Part shown: positions 36,885-50,225 of the stretch, in pieces
How positions within the stretch are numbered: position 1 is the first letter of the stretch
Layout: each line of letters begins with the position of its first letter
Source of the DNA: Buddleja alternifolia
Taxonomy: Eukaryota; Streptophyta; Magnoliopsida; Lamiales; Scrophulariaceae
Direction of reading: 5' to 3'
NCBI GenBank assembly: GCA_019426215.1
Contig: CM033402.1
Location: 4,216,001-4,280,000 of the forward strand
Length of the DNA: 64,000 bases
Translations under genes and position numbers: made by a program
The notes under the pieces: generated by a model
Seen by the model: only the letters and a program-made list of their open reading frames with translations
Databases searched by the model: none
What the model was told of the DNA's origin: nothing

Positions 36885-36940
36885 CAATCTCCACCTTAAT
36901 TATATAGCTCAAGAGTATGCATAAAGCCATGATTTCAACG

Positions 36941-37446
36941 CTAACAATTCAGCACATTTATTAACTCCAAGCAATACTCAAACTTTCTGCTTGGAAGGGG
37001 CTTAGTGATCATATCAGCTGGATTTTCCTCAGCGTTAACTTTCTTCACCAAAACTGAACCTGATGTTATCACTTCTCTGATGAACTGCAGCTTGACATCA
37101 ATATGCTTTGTCCTCTCGTGGAACATACTATTCTTTAACAACTGAACTGCTCTTTGGTTGTCACAAAATACAAGAATTCTCTCTTGTTGAAACTTTAATT
37201 CTTTAACAAAGCAATCAGCCATAAAGCTTCTTTAATTGCTTCTGTTAATGCAATATATTCCGCTTCAGCTGTAGATAAAGCCACCACCTTCTGAAGACTT
37301 GCTTTCCAACTGATTGTTGTTCCATTTGCTGTAAATACAAAACCAGTCAGAGACTTTCTTGTTTCTAAACATTCTGCAAATTCTAAAACAACAAATCTTC
37401 TGACAATATCCTCATGACCAAAATCAACCTTACTGCCTCCAAACAC
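36941..37446 (-). pseudogene. Outer copia RNase H
   Basis: Minus-strand frames with SLTGFVFTANGTTISWKASLQ, LSTAEAEYIALTEAIKEALW and HERTKHIDVKLQFIRE...ADMITKPL, the copia RNase H signature, with one frameshift near 37200. Confidence 0.88.
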
Positions 37447-37520
37447 TAGCTCTTATCAATGGAACCATTTATATACTTAAGTATCTATTTTAAAGCATGC
37501 CGATGTTCTTTACAAGGTTT

Positions 37521-37688
37521 TGTGAACAAGCATATAAGAGATTTGGGAAAATGGAATTCATTAACCGAAAGAAAAAGCTTACAAGGATATAAAAAGGCAA
37601 AAGACACCTATACAAGGTAAAAGACCTATAAAAGGAAAGACAACTACCAAAAATACACGGATACAATAATAATTTCATAATTACAATA
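37521..37688 (-). repeat. 3' LTR of the inner copia
   Basis: 168 bp. Pairs with 42080-42260, which has 13 extra bases (atactagaaaag type). Confidence 0.88.
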
Positions 37689-37695
37689 CTCCCCC

Positions 37696-40600
37696 TCAAG
37701 TTGGCGCATGCACATCATGAATGCCCAACTTGCCACGTAAGAAGACGAATTGAGTCCGCCCAAGAGCTTTAGTAAAAATATCTGCCGGTTGGAATTGAGT
37801 ACGAACGTGCGCAGTGATAATAGCCCCTGCCTGAACCTGCTCCCGAACGAAATGGCAATCAATTTCGATGTGTTTCGTGCGCTCGTGAAACACGGGGTTA
37901 TCTACAATGTGAATGGCGGACTGACTATCACAAAAAAGATGCATTGGTCCGGAATAATGAATATCCAATGAGTCTAAGAAAGACCGTATCCAAATGAGCT
38001 CACTTGTTGCTACGGCCATGGCTCGATACTCTGCTTCCGCCGATGACCTTAAAACGGTACTTTGTTTCTTAGTCTTCCAAGAGATAGGGGACTGACCCAA
38101 CATCACAAAATTGCCAGTGACGGAACGACGAGTAATTGGACAGCTAGCACAATCGGAGTCACAGAAGGCTCGCAACTGCAAATCATTCTCGGCAGGAAAG
38201 AGAATCCCTTGACCTGGGTGTCCCTTAATGTAACGCACAACTCGTAATGTAGCATCGAAGTGTTCCTGGCGAGGAGCTTGGGCAAATTGCGATAAAACAT
38301 GAACCGCGTAGGATATATTAGGTCGAGTGATAGTAAGATATATGAGGCGCCCCACAAGTCGTCGATATGATACATCATCTTCAGCCATGGCACCTTCGGC
38401 TAAGGCTGGCTAATGGCCCTGCTCCATTAGCATGTCGGCGGGTCGGCAACCACGCAAGCCTGTCTCTGATAAAATATCCGAAGCATATTTACACTGACAT
38501 AAAAAAATTCCTTTGGATGAACGGGCAATCTCAATGCCTAAAAAATACTTCAAAGTCCCCAAGTCCTTGATGTTGAAACAATTGGGAAGGTAGGACTTAA
38601 AAGTTATGCATGCGTTCCCATCATTACCCATCAAAATAATGTCATCCACATAAACAAGGAGGCCTAAAAATACACATCCTTTTCTATAAGTGAACATAGA
38701 GTAATCGGCCCTAGATCTGAGAAAGCCGTACCTATGAAGTGCTTTACTTAATTTCACGAACCAATTTCGCAAAGCTTGACGCAAACCGTAGATGGATTTG
38801 CTTAAACGACAAAATTTGCTATCATGTCCAACCTAAAATCACGGAGGCAGTCGCATGTGCACCTCCTTATCTAAGTCTCCATGCAATAATGCGTTGTTGA
38901 CGTCCATCTGATGGAGTTCCCAACCTCGCGCCACTGCAACAAACAGAAAAATACGGACAGAGACGAGTTTGGTCACAGGTGCAAATGTTTCATGAAAGCC
39001 GAGCCCTTCAACCTGCGTAAATCCCTTTGCCACTAATCGCGCTTTGTATCATTTAATTATACCATCAGACTGGTATTTAATCTTGAATACCCATCGGTAG
39101 CCAATGGGTTTTTGCCGGGTGGTAAAGATTCAAGGGTCCAAGTCTTACAAGCCTCGAATGCTGCAATCTCTCGGGCCATAGCCCCATGCAACTCGACACT
39201 TTTAACAGCTTCGGCATAACTGCAGGGCTTAGTAGTAGAGCTAAGAGCAGTCAAGAAGGCCTGATGTTGCTGAGAAAAATTATCAAGTGTGATATAATTT
39301 GCTAAGGGATATGGTGTACTTGAGGAGTGGTCATGGAGTGATATCTGTCTAGGGGGGTCGTTAGAGCAGCTTGCAAGGCCTGAATTGGAAAGAGGTGTTC
39401 CTGTAACCGATGAGAAAACAACATAATCGTCAAGTCTCACCGGATGCCGCGTGACGGGTCTCTGTCGAGAATCTGGCATAACATAATGATTTTCAACCTC
39501 ATTTGCCGACGCATAATTTGTCTCTAAATCCGAACTTTTACTCCCCCTTAATTCCAACTCATTCGAATTAGGATCATCTCCAGTCCCCACGGTGTCTCAT
39601 AGCTCACCCATATTTCTCTCAATGTCGTGATGTTCAATGTCAGAACATGGTTTCATTGGCTTACTCATATTAGCGAATGGAAATATAGTCTCATCAAATG
39701 AAACATCACGAGAGTATAGAAAAGTACACGTATCGAGATCATAAAGTGTCCATACCTTCTTGCCATGCGGATATCCCACGAAAATACATCTCCGACTGCG
39801 AGAAGCAAATTTATCTTTTGATTTTGGCATGGATGCGCATAACATAAGCACCCAAAAACTCTAATATGGTCGTAAGATGGTTTAAAATCAAACAAGATTT
39901 CATATGGGGACTTCCCTTTCAACTTGACAATAGGAGTACGATTGATGATATACACTATTGTCAATATGCACTCACCCCAAAAACGAATGGGCAAGCAGGC
40001 TTGGAAACGCAAAGCACGTGCCACTTAGAGAATGTTCCTGTGTTTGCGTTCCACTTGCCCATTTTGTTGTGCTGTGGCGATGCAACTCGTTTCATGCATA
40101 ATGCCTTGTTTACTATAGAAATTGCTCATAACTAAAGAATCAAATCCCAACCCATTGTGACTACGAATACGTTTGATTGTTTTACCAAACTGAGTTTTAA
40201 CAAGTTTGCAAAAATCAATGAGGTATCGATTGGATTCACTTTTTTTCTTTAATTAAATAAACCCAAACTGCACAACTATGATCATCTACGACAGACAGAA
40301 AATAATGTGCACCACAACTTGAAGCCTTACGATAGGGCCCCCACAAATCGCAATGAATAAGGTTAAAACAATTATCAACACTTTTATTACATAAAGGAAA
40401 AATCGAACGAGTCTGTTTGGCTCAAAAACATGCATCACAAACATTATGTTCTTTTGATTCTAAACTACCAACATTAGAAATATAAGACAATGCTGACTCG
40501 TTTGATGCCCAAGACGTCGATGCCAAACCGTGAATGAGTCCCCATTCTCAGTCTTCAAAGCAGAGTGAAGTTTTGTAGACTTGAAATAATAGACCCCCTT

Positions 40601-41925
40601 CGAAGTTCACCCACTCCAATCGGCATCCTCGAGATGTGGTCCTAAATTACAAAGAATCTATTAATAAACAGGATCAGACAATTTAATTCGGCAATTAACT
40701 GTCGTATGGAAACTAAGCTGCATGTCATATTAGGAACATATAAAACATCTTACAAGATGATATTTTCATTCAAAACAACTCGACCCTTCTTTGTAGCATC
40801 CATCCTTGCCCCATCGGGCAGAAATACCGGAAGAGGATCAGTAACTTCAACATTAGTCATGAGTGTTAAATTTCCCGTCATGTGGTTGGATGCACCACTA
40901 TCCAAGACCCACGTAAATTCATTAGAAACCTTACCAGAAAGTTTGTCTGAATTTTCACGTTCAAGGAAAGCTAGTTAGTTCTGGAGTTGGTCATTCGACA
41001 ATCCCGAAACCAAGTTTGTGTTTTCGGACTGCCCATCAGTGGCATGAAAGGCCGCGACTCAGCCTTAGTTTCGGGTCACGTTGGAATTGCTTTGTCCTTG
41101 TGTACGTGTTTGCTCGCCTCTTTCACAACCTTGCGGGCCTCTCCACTAGGTTGGATATCCGACTATTTCAAAACATTGCAAAACTTCGTGTCCATTTCGA
41201 TTACAATGCGAACACTTCTTCTCTCTCCCGTTCCCTCTCGGCTTTGACTGCCCGGATTGAGATCCAAATCTTGGTCTGGCTCCGACTTGAACCGCGAAAG
41301 GTACAGCCTCCACATGCTTTTCTTGACCACGAACAATAGACCTATGACGCTCTTCTAGTGTGATTAGCTCATAAGCTTTGTTAATGGTTGGGAGCGGATC
41401 CATGTTAAGGATTTGGGAACAAACCATGCCAAATACCACATCATCGAGCACCATTAGAAACTGATGTAGTTTTTCTTCCTTGTGCTCTCGAATGAATACA
41501 CGCGCTGCTCCACAAGTACAATTAGGGACCTTTGAATGGCTATTCAGTTCATCCCACATTCCCTTCAGTTTCGTGTAATATGCTACTACTTGCATCCCTT
41601 GTCGAATCGACGCAATCTCTCCCTTTAATTTATGGACTCGAGATGCGTTTCCAACCAAAAAACAATCCCTAAGATCGTCCCAAACATCCTTGGCTATTTT
41701 CTCATATGCGATGCTTGGTTGAATCGATTTATCTATGGAATTAAAGATCCATGAAATCAACATGGAATTGCATGCCTCCCAATTATTTGCCTCAGCCGAT
41801 CCAACATTCGGTTTCTTCAAGGTTCTGTTGATGAAACCCAATTTATTCTTCGCTCTTAAGGCGTTCACCATAGCCTTTTCCCACATATCAAAATTATCTC
41901 TGTTCAATACGCAAGTCGTAATCAT
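37696..41925 (-). pseudogene. Inner copia gag-pol polyprotein (broken)
   Basis: Gag at 41146-41925 ends with the zinc knuckle CSHCNRNGHEVLQC. The integrase region spans about 39600-40980 with many stops and carries RFWGECILTIVYIINRTP and GYPHGKKVWTLYDL. RT is at 38410-39033 ([41 protein letters not shown]). RNase H is at 37696-38388 (YRRLVGRLIYLTITRPNISYAVHVL, AEAEYRAMAVATSELIW, ERTKHIEIDCH, ADIFTKALG). Several frames remain long, so it is less decayed than the outer element. Confidence 0.88.
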
Positions 41926-42079
41926 CGCTCCGGGATTATCCGATGGTGATAAGAAAATGGTGATGACATGTCGACGGTTTTCTTATCAGCCATGAATCCA
42001 ATGAGGGGATCTGACTTCAAACGACGAGAGCATATGGAGCTAAGTCTAAGGTTTTCTTCTTAACCTTGCTCTGGTACCA

Positions 42080-42260
42080 TGTGAATAAGCATATAAGAGA
42101 TTTGGGAAAAATGGAATTCATTAACCAAAATAAAAGGCTTACAAGGATATATAAAAGCAAAAGACACCTATACAAGGTAAAAGACCTATAAAATGAAAGA
42201 TACTAGAAAAGATAACTACCAAAAATACACGAATACAATAATAATTACATAATTACAATA
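42080..42260 (-). repeat. 5' LTR of the inner copia
   Basis: 181 bp. Followed on the minus strand by the primer-binding site at about 42068-42079. Confidence 0.88.
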
Positions 42261-45200
42261 GATTTGCCATGAACATGCTCACAATACTAACAACATAACC
42301 TAAATCTGGCCTGGTACAAACCATGGTATACATGATAGATCTAACTATACATTTGCATATGGAATCTATTCATATAGTCACTTTCTTCTTCTGTGATAGT
42401 ACCACTGGTACCACTCAACTTAAAATGTGCACTAAGTGGAGTAAGAACAGCTTTGCCTTCTCCTATGCCAAACTTCCTTAAGAATTAAGCCAAGTATACC
42501 TTTTCGTTCAAATACTGCTTCCCAACTTATCTATCTCTCTTGATACCCATTCCAAGAATTCTATTTGCAGGACCTAAATCCTTCATTTCAAAATCTTCCT
42601 TCAAAGCAGATTTCAGCTTATTTCTTTGATCGTGATCCTTACAAGCTATGAAATGTCAATCATCATCTACATACAATAATAAGCATATTATATGTTCATT
42701 GTAAAATTGCTTAAAATAGACACATGAATCAAATCCACTTTTGCAAAATTCAAGCTTTTGCATGAACTAATCAAACCTCTTATTCCATTCCCTTAGTGAC
42801 TGTTTCAGACCATATAGTGACCTTTGTCAAAGGCATATCTGTTTCCCTTTTTGTCACTTTAAATCCCCCAGGTTGGTTCATAAAGATTGTCTTTTCAAGT
42901 TCCCTATAAAGAAAAGTAGTCTTCACATGTAGTTGCTCTAACTCCATGTCATTTTGAGCTACTAATGCCAAGATAAGTCTAATTGATCTATGGTTTACCA
43001 CTAGTGAGAAAACTTCATTGTAATCAATCCCTTCTCTTTGTGTAAAACCTCTTGCAACCAGCCTTGGTTTGTATCTTATACTCTTAGCGCCCTATTGCAT
43101 TATTTTAAATACCCATTTGCAACTCATAATCTTTGATTTTTAGGCTAGGTATTATTATTATGCAGTGATTGCATTTCTTCTTTCATAGCCAATAACCATT
43201 TATTTCTTTCCTTACTAGCGATTACTTCTAAATATGTGTTTGGCTCAACTGAATCAATCTCTTCTGCTATCGCGAAAGCAAAAGCCATCACATCTGTATA
43301 ACCATACCTAGTTAGAGCTTTCATTGGTGTTCTTTGTCTATCTCTTATCAAGTGATAAGTAATAAGATCAGTGTGGTCACATCCAAGCTCTGAACTTCTC
43401 TCACTCAAGTCATAGCTACTTGATTCATGTTCTAATTCTTTGTCTCCTTTTTCAGTATGCTCCATCTCAATATGTACTAGATGCAAATGCATCTTATCTT
43501 CAGATTCAAAATCATTTTGTATTGTACCATTATGATTTGAATTTTTCATCACATGTTCATTGAAAACAACATCCTTATTAATGATGCACTTCTGCATGCC
43601 ATACCATAGTCTGTAACCTTTAACACCTGCAGAATATCTTAAGAAAATACATTTCAATGCTCTAAGTTCTCGTTTATCATGCTTCACATGAGCATTTGCA
43701 GTACATCCAAACACTCTTAGCTTTCTAAGACCAGGTGGATGACCAGACCAAATTTTTAGGTGTCTTCATTTCTAGAGCTATTGAAGGACATCTATTCATT
43801 AAATAAGCTGCAGTTGTCACTACTTCCGCCCAAAAAATGTTTGGTAGTATAGCACTGATTAGCATACACCTTGTTCTTTCCAGAAGTGTTGTATTGAACC
43901 TCTCTGCCAAACCGTTTTGTTGGGGTGTTCCTGCTACTGTCTTATGCCTTTCAATGCCCTCTTTCTTTGAATTCTCTTGAACTAGACTCTAAACCGTTAT
44001 CAGTTTTAAGTTTATTAACCTTTCTGTCGGTTTGATTTTCCACCATTGCTTTCCACTCTTTTGTTTAAGGATTAATACCAAATCTTCCTTTAATAATCAT
44101 CAACTATAGACATAAAATATTTACTTTCTGAGAGAGATTGAACCCTTATAGGCCATAAGTCTGAGTGTATATAATCAAGTGTTCCTTTGGTCCTTGACCT
44201 TTGTCAAACTTCATTCTACAAGCTTTACCACAGGTACAAGTTTAATAGAATTCAAGATCTCTGATCTTATCTCCAGCCAACAAATTTTGTTTTAACAATT
44301 CAATCAAACCTCTTTCACTTATATGCCCAAACATAGCTTTGCTTATTTGCATATCTTCTACATTTCCAGTTGAACTATATTAATGCTACCCAATAAAGAG
44401 TAGATACCATTATTTTTTACTCCTTTCATTTGAACTAGAGAGCTTTTAGGACTTTCAAAACTCTAGCTTCAAATTTAATAACATAACCTAACTGATCAAG
44501 TATTCCAAGAGAAATCAGATTTTTTTTTCGATTCCAGAATGCATCTTAAATCTGCCCAGTCTTTCTCCACATCATCATGCATCTTTATTCTTATATTTCC
44601 CATGCCTTGAACCTGGCAGGAATTGTTATTTCCAAGTAGGATAGTTCCTCTATCAAATTGTTTGAACTCCTCAAACCATGACTTATTTGGGGTCATATGA
44701 AATGTGCATCCAGAGTCTAGTATCCATTCCTTTTCAGATTGATCATTTGATACCATTAGAACATCTGCAGATTCATAACCATCACCGGCTACAGCTGCAT
44801 CACCCAGATCCTTCTTTATTTCATCATTTTTGTTGTTTTTATCAGGGCACAATCTTCTGATATGCCTTTATTTCTTACAGTGGTAACATCTGATCTTGGT
44901 TCTTGACTTTGATCTTGAGCTCTACTTCTTCTTGAACTCCATTTTATCCCTTCTTCCTCTAATATTTAATCCCTCACCTTGTGAAGAGTTTTTTTCCTCA
45001 TGGCTGTCTGAACTTCATCAAGAGAGAAAGATTCTCTTCCACACAGTAATGTTTTATTAAAATGTGTATAACTTTTGGGAAGGGAACTCAACAACAATAA
45101 GGCTTGATCCTCATCATCATTACCACATCAATATTCTAAAGATCAAGATTTAGTTTATTAAACTGATCTACTTGCTCATCTATGGTTTTCTCTTCTTGCA

Positions 45201-45557
45201 TTTTAAATTAATATAGATCTTGTTTTAGATACAACCTATTAACTAGAGACTTTGTCATGTACAGTGTCTCTAATTTAGCCCAAATACTTGCAACAATCTT
45301 CTCCTTTGACACCTTTCTGAAATCCCTGTCTCCAAGACTGAGAATAATAGCACTATGTGTCTTTTCCATAACTCCTTTCTTTCATCATCAGACATTATCT
45401 CAGGCAGACCATTTTCTCCATTTAATGCGATTTCAAGCCCTTGCTGCACGAGTAGAGTTCTCATCTTTAAGTGCCATAGCCCGAAATCATTAGAACATGT
45501 GAATCTCTCCACCTCAAACTTTGCAATTCCCATTTCTTGACAATCTAAAAGCCCCAC
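42261..45557 (-). pseudogene. Outer copia gag-protease-integrase-RT (broken)
   Basis: Gag starts near 45530 (GIAKFEVERFTCSNDFGLWHLKM). Protease EKEWILDSGCTFHMTP is at about 44750. Integrase includes MAERFNTTLLERTRCMLISA (43910) and the 'LRALKCIFLRYSAGVKGYRLW' segment (43660). RT pieces (QLHVKTTFLYRELEKTIFM) are at 42780-43001, with more RT up to the nested insertion. Numerous stops. Confidence 0.87.
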
Positions 45558-45584
45558 GATTGATCCACATTCATCGCACCAATT

Positions 45585-46021
45585 TGTTGTGAATCAGATT
45601 ATGAATAATCAATTTTAGATTGAATGATTTCACAATAAAGAATATGAAAATTTGATAATGCAATCACAAGAAGAATTTACGAGATTCAATCAAACAATGA
45701 GTTTGATCTACATCATCAGCTGCAATACTCTCACACACTTTTATTTCACCAGAAAAGATAGGAATGTTTACAATTATGATTTCTCAAGAAGTATAACAAA
45801 ATCACTCTCAGCCTCTTAACCTCTGTTTACATTCAATGGATCTGTCTTTCTACTGAATTCTAGCTTCTAAGACTGCTTTTATATGCGATGATGATTTCCA
45901 GCTTAAGCTTAAGAAAACGTTTACAATCACAAGTTAACAAACACGTTTTAAATTGAACTAACTAACTACAAGTCATTTCCAAGTCTTGAGAATGTTCAGC
46001 TGTATAACTATCTTTACTTCA
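45585..46021 (-). repeat. 5' LTR of the outer copia
   Basis: 437 bp, the complete copy. Its end is 47 bp before TPS exon 2. Confidence 0.85.
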
Positions 46022-46987
46022 CCTGAATATATGAGACTCCTAAACAAGATTAATTGTTCTCATTGAAGGTACTTGAAAAGTTTGCTGAGACTATTGAACC
46101 ACTGAAGGAAGAAATTATGAGCATGGTATTGGGTAAAGACAGTAAACCAATAGATAAAATGATCTTGATCGACACGCTTGAGCGTTTGGGAATCGCTTAT
46201 CACTTTGAAAAAGAGATTGAGGATCAGATTGAACAAATCTTCAAATTCCATGCAAAAGATCTTGAGGATGGAAACTATGATCTTTTCACTACCGCACTTT
46301 ATTTTCGTTTGTTTAGACAACATGGCTACGGTGTTTCTTCTAGTATGTATTTTACATTGATTCGTTATACGCTTTAACTGCTGTTCAATTTCGTGAAAGG
46401 AGTGATTCTTAAAAATTTTAGGGACTCCAGATCATGAGATTATCAGAATTCACGACTGCTTGGTATGATGGATATTTTATATAAGTGGATTTCACATCAT
46501 AGACAATCATGACTGTTCTCGGATCTGAAGTTTCAGAACCTCCTAAAATGTTCAATTGTGCTTGCGAGATGTTCAAATTACTTGACTAATATGAGCAAAT
46601 GGTTCTTGAAACAGGTGTTTTTGATAAATTCAAGGGTGAAGACAACAAGTTCAAGAAAGCCCTTACAAGTGACATTAACGGTTTGCTAAGCTTGTACGAG
46701 GCGAGTTATTTAGGGTATCATGGAGAAGATATCTTAGAAGAAGCCATGGTGTTCGTAACCCATTACTTAAATCACGCCGAACCGCAAGTAGACTCTTATC
46801 TTCAAGAAAAAGTGACACGAGCACTGAAACAGCCGGTTTACAGGGCTCTTGAAAAACTTGAAGCTCGTTATTACATCTCAATATACGAGAAAAAAGAGTC
46901 GAAGAACGATTTGCTTCTCAGACTAGCCAAATTTGATTTCAATTATTTGCAGAATTTGTACAAAAAGGAAATCAATGACCTTTTCAG

Positions 46988-47502
46988 GTAAGCGAATACA
47001 TTCTTTAACTAACGGGTTTTGTGGGAAAAATGTATTTTTGGTCCCATATGTTTGGCATTTTTCAATTTTAATCATATTCGTTACAGATTTCTCCCATTGT
47101 ATCCTATAACATCTAAAAGTTCTCACATTTGGTCTCAAAAAATTTTTCCTCCAAAATTTAACGGTCAACTCCACTAGTCAATATTTGGAACACGGGCTAA
47201 TCTCATTTTTGGTCCTGTAAGTGGACACGAGTACATATTTAGTCCCCCATTTAATAAAAGTCGCTTATTGAGTCCCATAAGTTGTAAAAAGTCTCACTTG
47301 TGGTCCCAACCGAATATTCCGTCCAAAACTTAACGGTCAACTCCGTTAGACAACATTTTGACCCATTTTTTTGGGGCAAAATTCGACTGCGGTTGACCCG
47401 ACAGTTAAAGCCGTGACCCGTCACTTTTCCGGTTCGCTGTCCGTTCGGGTTTCAGAACATTGCTTTCATGACGCCCTCCTTCGTTTTGTAACTAATTATC
47501 GA
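46988..47502. other. TPS intron 3 start or downstream region, with MITE-like debris
   Basis: After the exon 3 donor GTAAGC, the sequence carries 'ggtccca...cttaacggtcaactcc' phrases twice (about 47030-47180 and 47200-47350). These phrases belong to the same MITE superfamily as 47503-48050 but lack clean ends. No TPS exon 4 was found. Confidence 0.55.
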
Positions 47503-48050
47503 AAGGAAAATTGCATTTTTAGTCCCGTAACTTTGCCCCATTTCACTTTTGGTCCCATTAGTTACGGGATTCTCACTTTACATCCCATATCGTTTAAGAA
47601 ATTCTCACTTTTGGTCCCAAATCCTTGATTCCGTCTATTTTTAACGTGAAATGGCACGTGAGTGGCCTGTGCGCCGTTAGACAGCTGGATTTGGGGGGGG
47701 GGGGGAATTGTTCACTTTGACTGTTTGGGAGGCAAAATTGGCGCCAAAATTGAGAAAAACCTATCTAATTTTGCCCAAAAATCTGATTTCCCCTTCCTTT
47801 TTCTCAATTTTACAGCCAATTTTGCCTCTCAAACAATCAAAGTGAACAATTTCCCCCCAAACGCAGCTGGCTAACAGCACACGGGCCACTCACTTGCCAT
47901 TTCACGTTAAACATAGACGGAATTAGGGGTTTGAGACCAAAAGTGAGAATTTTTTTAAAGATATGAAACCTACGTAAAGTGAGAATCACGTAATTAATGG
48001 ACCAAAAGTGAAATGGAGCAAAGTTACGAGACTAAAAATGTGATTTTCCC
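47503..48050. mobile_element. MULE-like MITE, 548 bp
   Basis: A long palindrome starting GGAAAATTGCATTTTTAGTC and ending with the reverse complement of GGGAAAATCACATTTTTAGTC. Flanked by AATTATCGA (47494-47502) and AATTATAGA (48051-48059), a 9-bp TSD with one change. Contains a 13-G run near 47694. Confidence 0.82.
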
Positions 48051-48059
48051 AATTATAGA

Positions 48060-50153
48060 ATTAAAGTTATGCCATTTTAATTGACAGGATTTGTGTTTCT
48101 ATAAATGCTTCAATAGGCCATGCTTTCATGACTCCATCCTTCATTTCATTTTGTAACTAATTATCGAATTGAAAATCTGTAATTATTGTTTATCTTATAT
48201 TAATATTTATATCAATATTCATTCTATTTTTCTTCTATAATTAAACCCCAAGATTGATATATGACTACTATTGTCAATCATATTATAAATAAAAAAGCAT
48301 TTTTTTGCAAACTAAATTGCGAAATAGATATCTTAAGAAATTAATTAAAAAAGTTTTCTTATCTATCTCGTATTCTCAAATTTAGAAAATAATTATTTTT
48401 GAGCAGTATTGGTATTGTAGAATATGTTCTATTGCGATTTAAGTCTCAATGTTTGTAAAGTTGCAAAAATAGTCTCATTGGATTCACTATTTGTTTTTTT
48501 CAATTTTAGTCTCATCGATCATGAAAACGGATTAAATTTCACAAGTAGCATGAATACACCTTTAAGGGTTTACAATAGATTGGATAAATTGCATACATAT
48601 TCTCCAACTTTTACTACAAAACACTAAATATTAATGAAACAGTGAGTCTATTTCCAAGTTTCCATAATATACAAGTTCTTCTACAAAATTTATGCAAATT
48701 AAGTAATGATCACATGCAAGACATGTGGTCAAACTAATTTTTTTGTTCAATTGTTAACTTGGACTAAAAATGTGAAAACGTACATTCTATGGGACTAATC
48801 GTGCAAGGCCAAAATTGTAAAAGGGACCACTCCTATGGGAATTAGACTATAATATTCTTATATAATTATATAAGATCTATATTGTATATAGGAAAATCTC
48901 CATTTGTTTGATATTGTTAATGAAGTAATGTTAATCATAATGATACTAGTAAATGTGTGATTCATTGATACATATATGTTTCTACAATATAAATTCAATA
49001 AAATTATTTTCTGATTACCTCATATTTCATAAGTTTTAGTGACCAAAAGATAAATAAAATATTATTTATCTTTTCTACAAAAGTATTTTATTATCATCAT
49101 CACTTGCAAATATTTCAATCATTGTTAATTACATTATAATTGTAATATTATCTAGAAATACATATAAGTACAATATTCATAATTATACAATAATTTTATA
49201 GAATTTTAAATTTTTGGAAAAAAATTAAAAGATATTTTTTACTTCCAAGAAATAAATCGATATTATTTGCTCTTTTATTTGAATTTATTTTTGATAATTA
49301 TTTCGGATTTCAGAAAAATAAAATTTCCAAATAAATATAATTGTTATTAAAATATTATTAATATTTATTTAATAAATATAATTTTTTCAGATTTTTGAAA
49401 AATAAAATATTGATGAAAGTTGTTTTTTACTTCCACGAAATAAATAAATATTGTTTTTTATTATTATTTATCAAAATTGCTCAATAAAGTAAATGAATAT
49501 ATTAGCTGATTTATAAATTAATTTTTCATTAATTTCTAAGGGGCAAGATCTTCATTAACATTTTAGCTTTTTTGTAAAAACTTCATTTTGTGCTTTTTCC
49601 TTCTTTTTTTTAAATCATTCTGTTAGGGGCATTTGGGTCATTTTAGGTACGTTTTTCATCCAATCTTATATTATTAAATTAAACTATTGGGTGTTAGATG
49701 TAATTTATTAAATTAGAGGGTATTTTTTGTATTTAGGCAATACCCCAGGGGTACTGGATGTAATTATTCCTATATTTTATTAAATTAATAACAAAAAAAG
49801 AATAGAATAATCTTTTTTTAAATAAATAAAAAAGAATTAAATTAGTTTCTAGCTCAAGCACGAGCTAGAGCTCGAATTTTAGATTTAAAAAATTAGGCTC
49901 ATCAAATTTGAGCTCAAAAACATTTAACAAGCTCAAATTTAAAAACTTTTGAGCTTCAACTTAACTCGTTTACCCACCCAATCATATGATTACAATAAGC
50001 TAGCTGAATCCCATAATGGCACTCATCCCTCCGATCCTTCTCCTTTTACGGTGATGGCACTTAAGTATTATCAGTCTAAGTCTATAGTGTGTTGCGGAAT
50101 ATTTTATGTAAAAAGGTTGTCATCGAGAGTTTTCAATTGCAAATATTCCTATC
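48060..50153. other. AT-rich intergenic DNA
   Basis: No gene supported. The phrase ccatgctttcatgac(g/t)cc...ttttgtaactaattatcga occurs both at about 47460-47502 and 48118-48168, a short duplication spanning the MITE. The rest is TA-rich (48840-49540). Confidence 0.5.
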
Positions 50154-50225
50154 GTGTCTTTCATTGTCGAATTATGCAATAAAAAAATAGATTTGATTGC
50201 CCTTTTATTAATGATTAGAGAAGAT

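Larger units (their letters stand above)
37521..42260 (-). mobile_element. Copia LTR retrotransposon nested in the outer copia (inner element)
   Basis: LTRs are at 37521-37688 and 42080-42260 (TGTGAA...ACAATA). The primer site TGGTACCAGAGC follows the right LTR on the minus strand, and the polypurine TTGAGGGGGAG adjoins the left LTR. Flanks GGTTT and GATTT are a 4/5 TSD. The RT coding sequence of the outer element continues across the two flanks, proving nesting. Confidence 0.9.
36648..46021 (-). mobile_element. Copia LTR retrotransposon in TPS intron 1 (outer element)
   Basis: LTRs are at 36648-36884 and 45585-46021 (plus-strand TGTTGTGAATCAG...TTTACTTCA). The left copy has lost about 200 internal bases. 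The polypurine tract GGTGGAGATTG adjoins the left LTR on the minus strand. The element reads right to left: gag 45.5 kb, protease 44.7, integrase 43.8-44.4, RT 42.3-43.2, RNase H 36.9-37.4. A second copia (37521-42260) splits RT from RNase H. No clear TSD was found (tcaat versus cctga). Confidence 0.88.
36289..46987 (+). pseudogene. Terpene synthase (TPS-a-like), plastid-type leader, 3' exons missing
   Basis: Exons are 36289-36570, 46069-46342 and 46615-46987, all with GT/AG borders and consistent phase. Exon 1 gives a Ser/Arg-rich leader (MAAVSVFQG...KVFGRSE) that looks like a plastid transit peptide, then KAFSPSLWADVSFSF, the TPS-a form of the N-terminal motif without RRx8W. Exons 2 and 3 (VLEKFAETIEPLKEEI, LIDTLERLGIAYHFEKEI, LYFRLFRQHGYGVSS, FKKALTSDINGLLSLYEAS, YLQNLYKKEINDLFR) form the alpha-barrel N-terminal domain. 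About 310 residues result, against about 550 plus leader for the family. Exon 4 onward, with RWWK, DDxxD and NSE/DTE metal-binding motifs, is absent from the following 17 kb. Intron 1 is 9.5 kb and holds two nested copia elements. The coding exons themselves show no stop, suggesting recent loss, or displacement of the 3' half. Confidence 0.88.

Noticed and set aside
40706..41339. Plus-strand frames of 86-107 codons
   Set aside because: Antisense shadows of the inner copia integrase/gag region.
47371..47874. Plus-strand frames of 85 and 70 codons
   Set aside because: They are inside a palindromic MITE and its flank. Translations show no domain.
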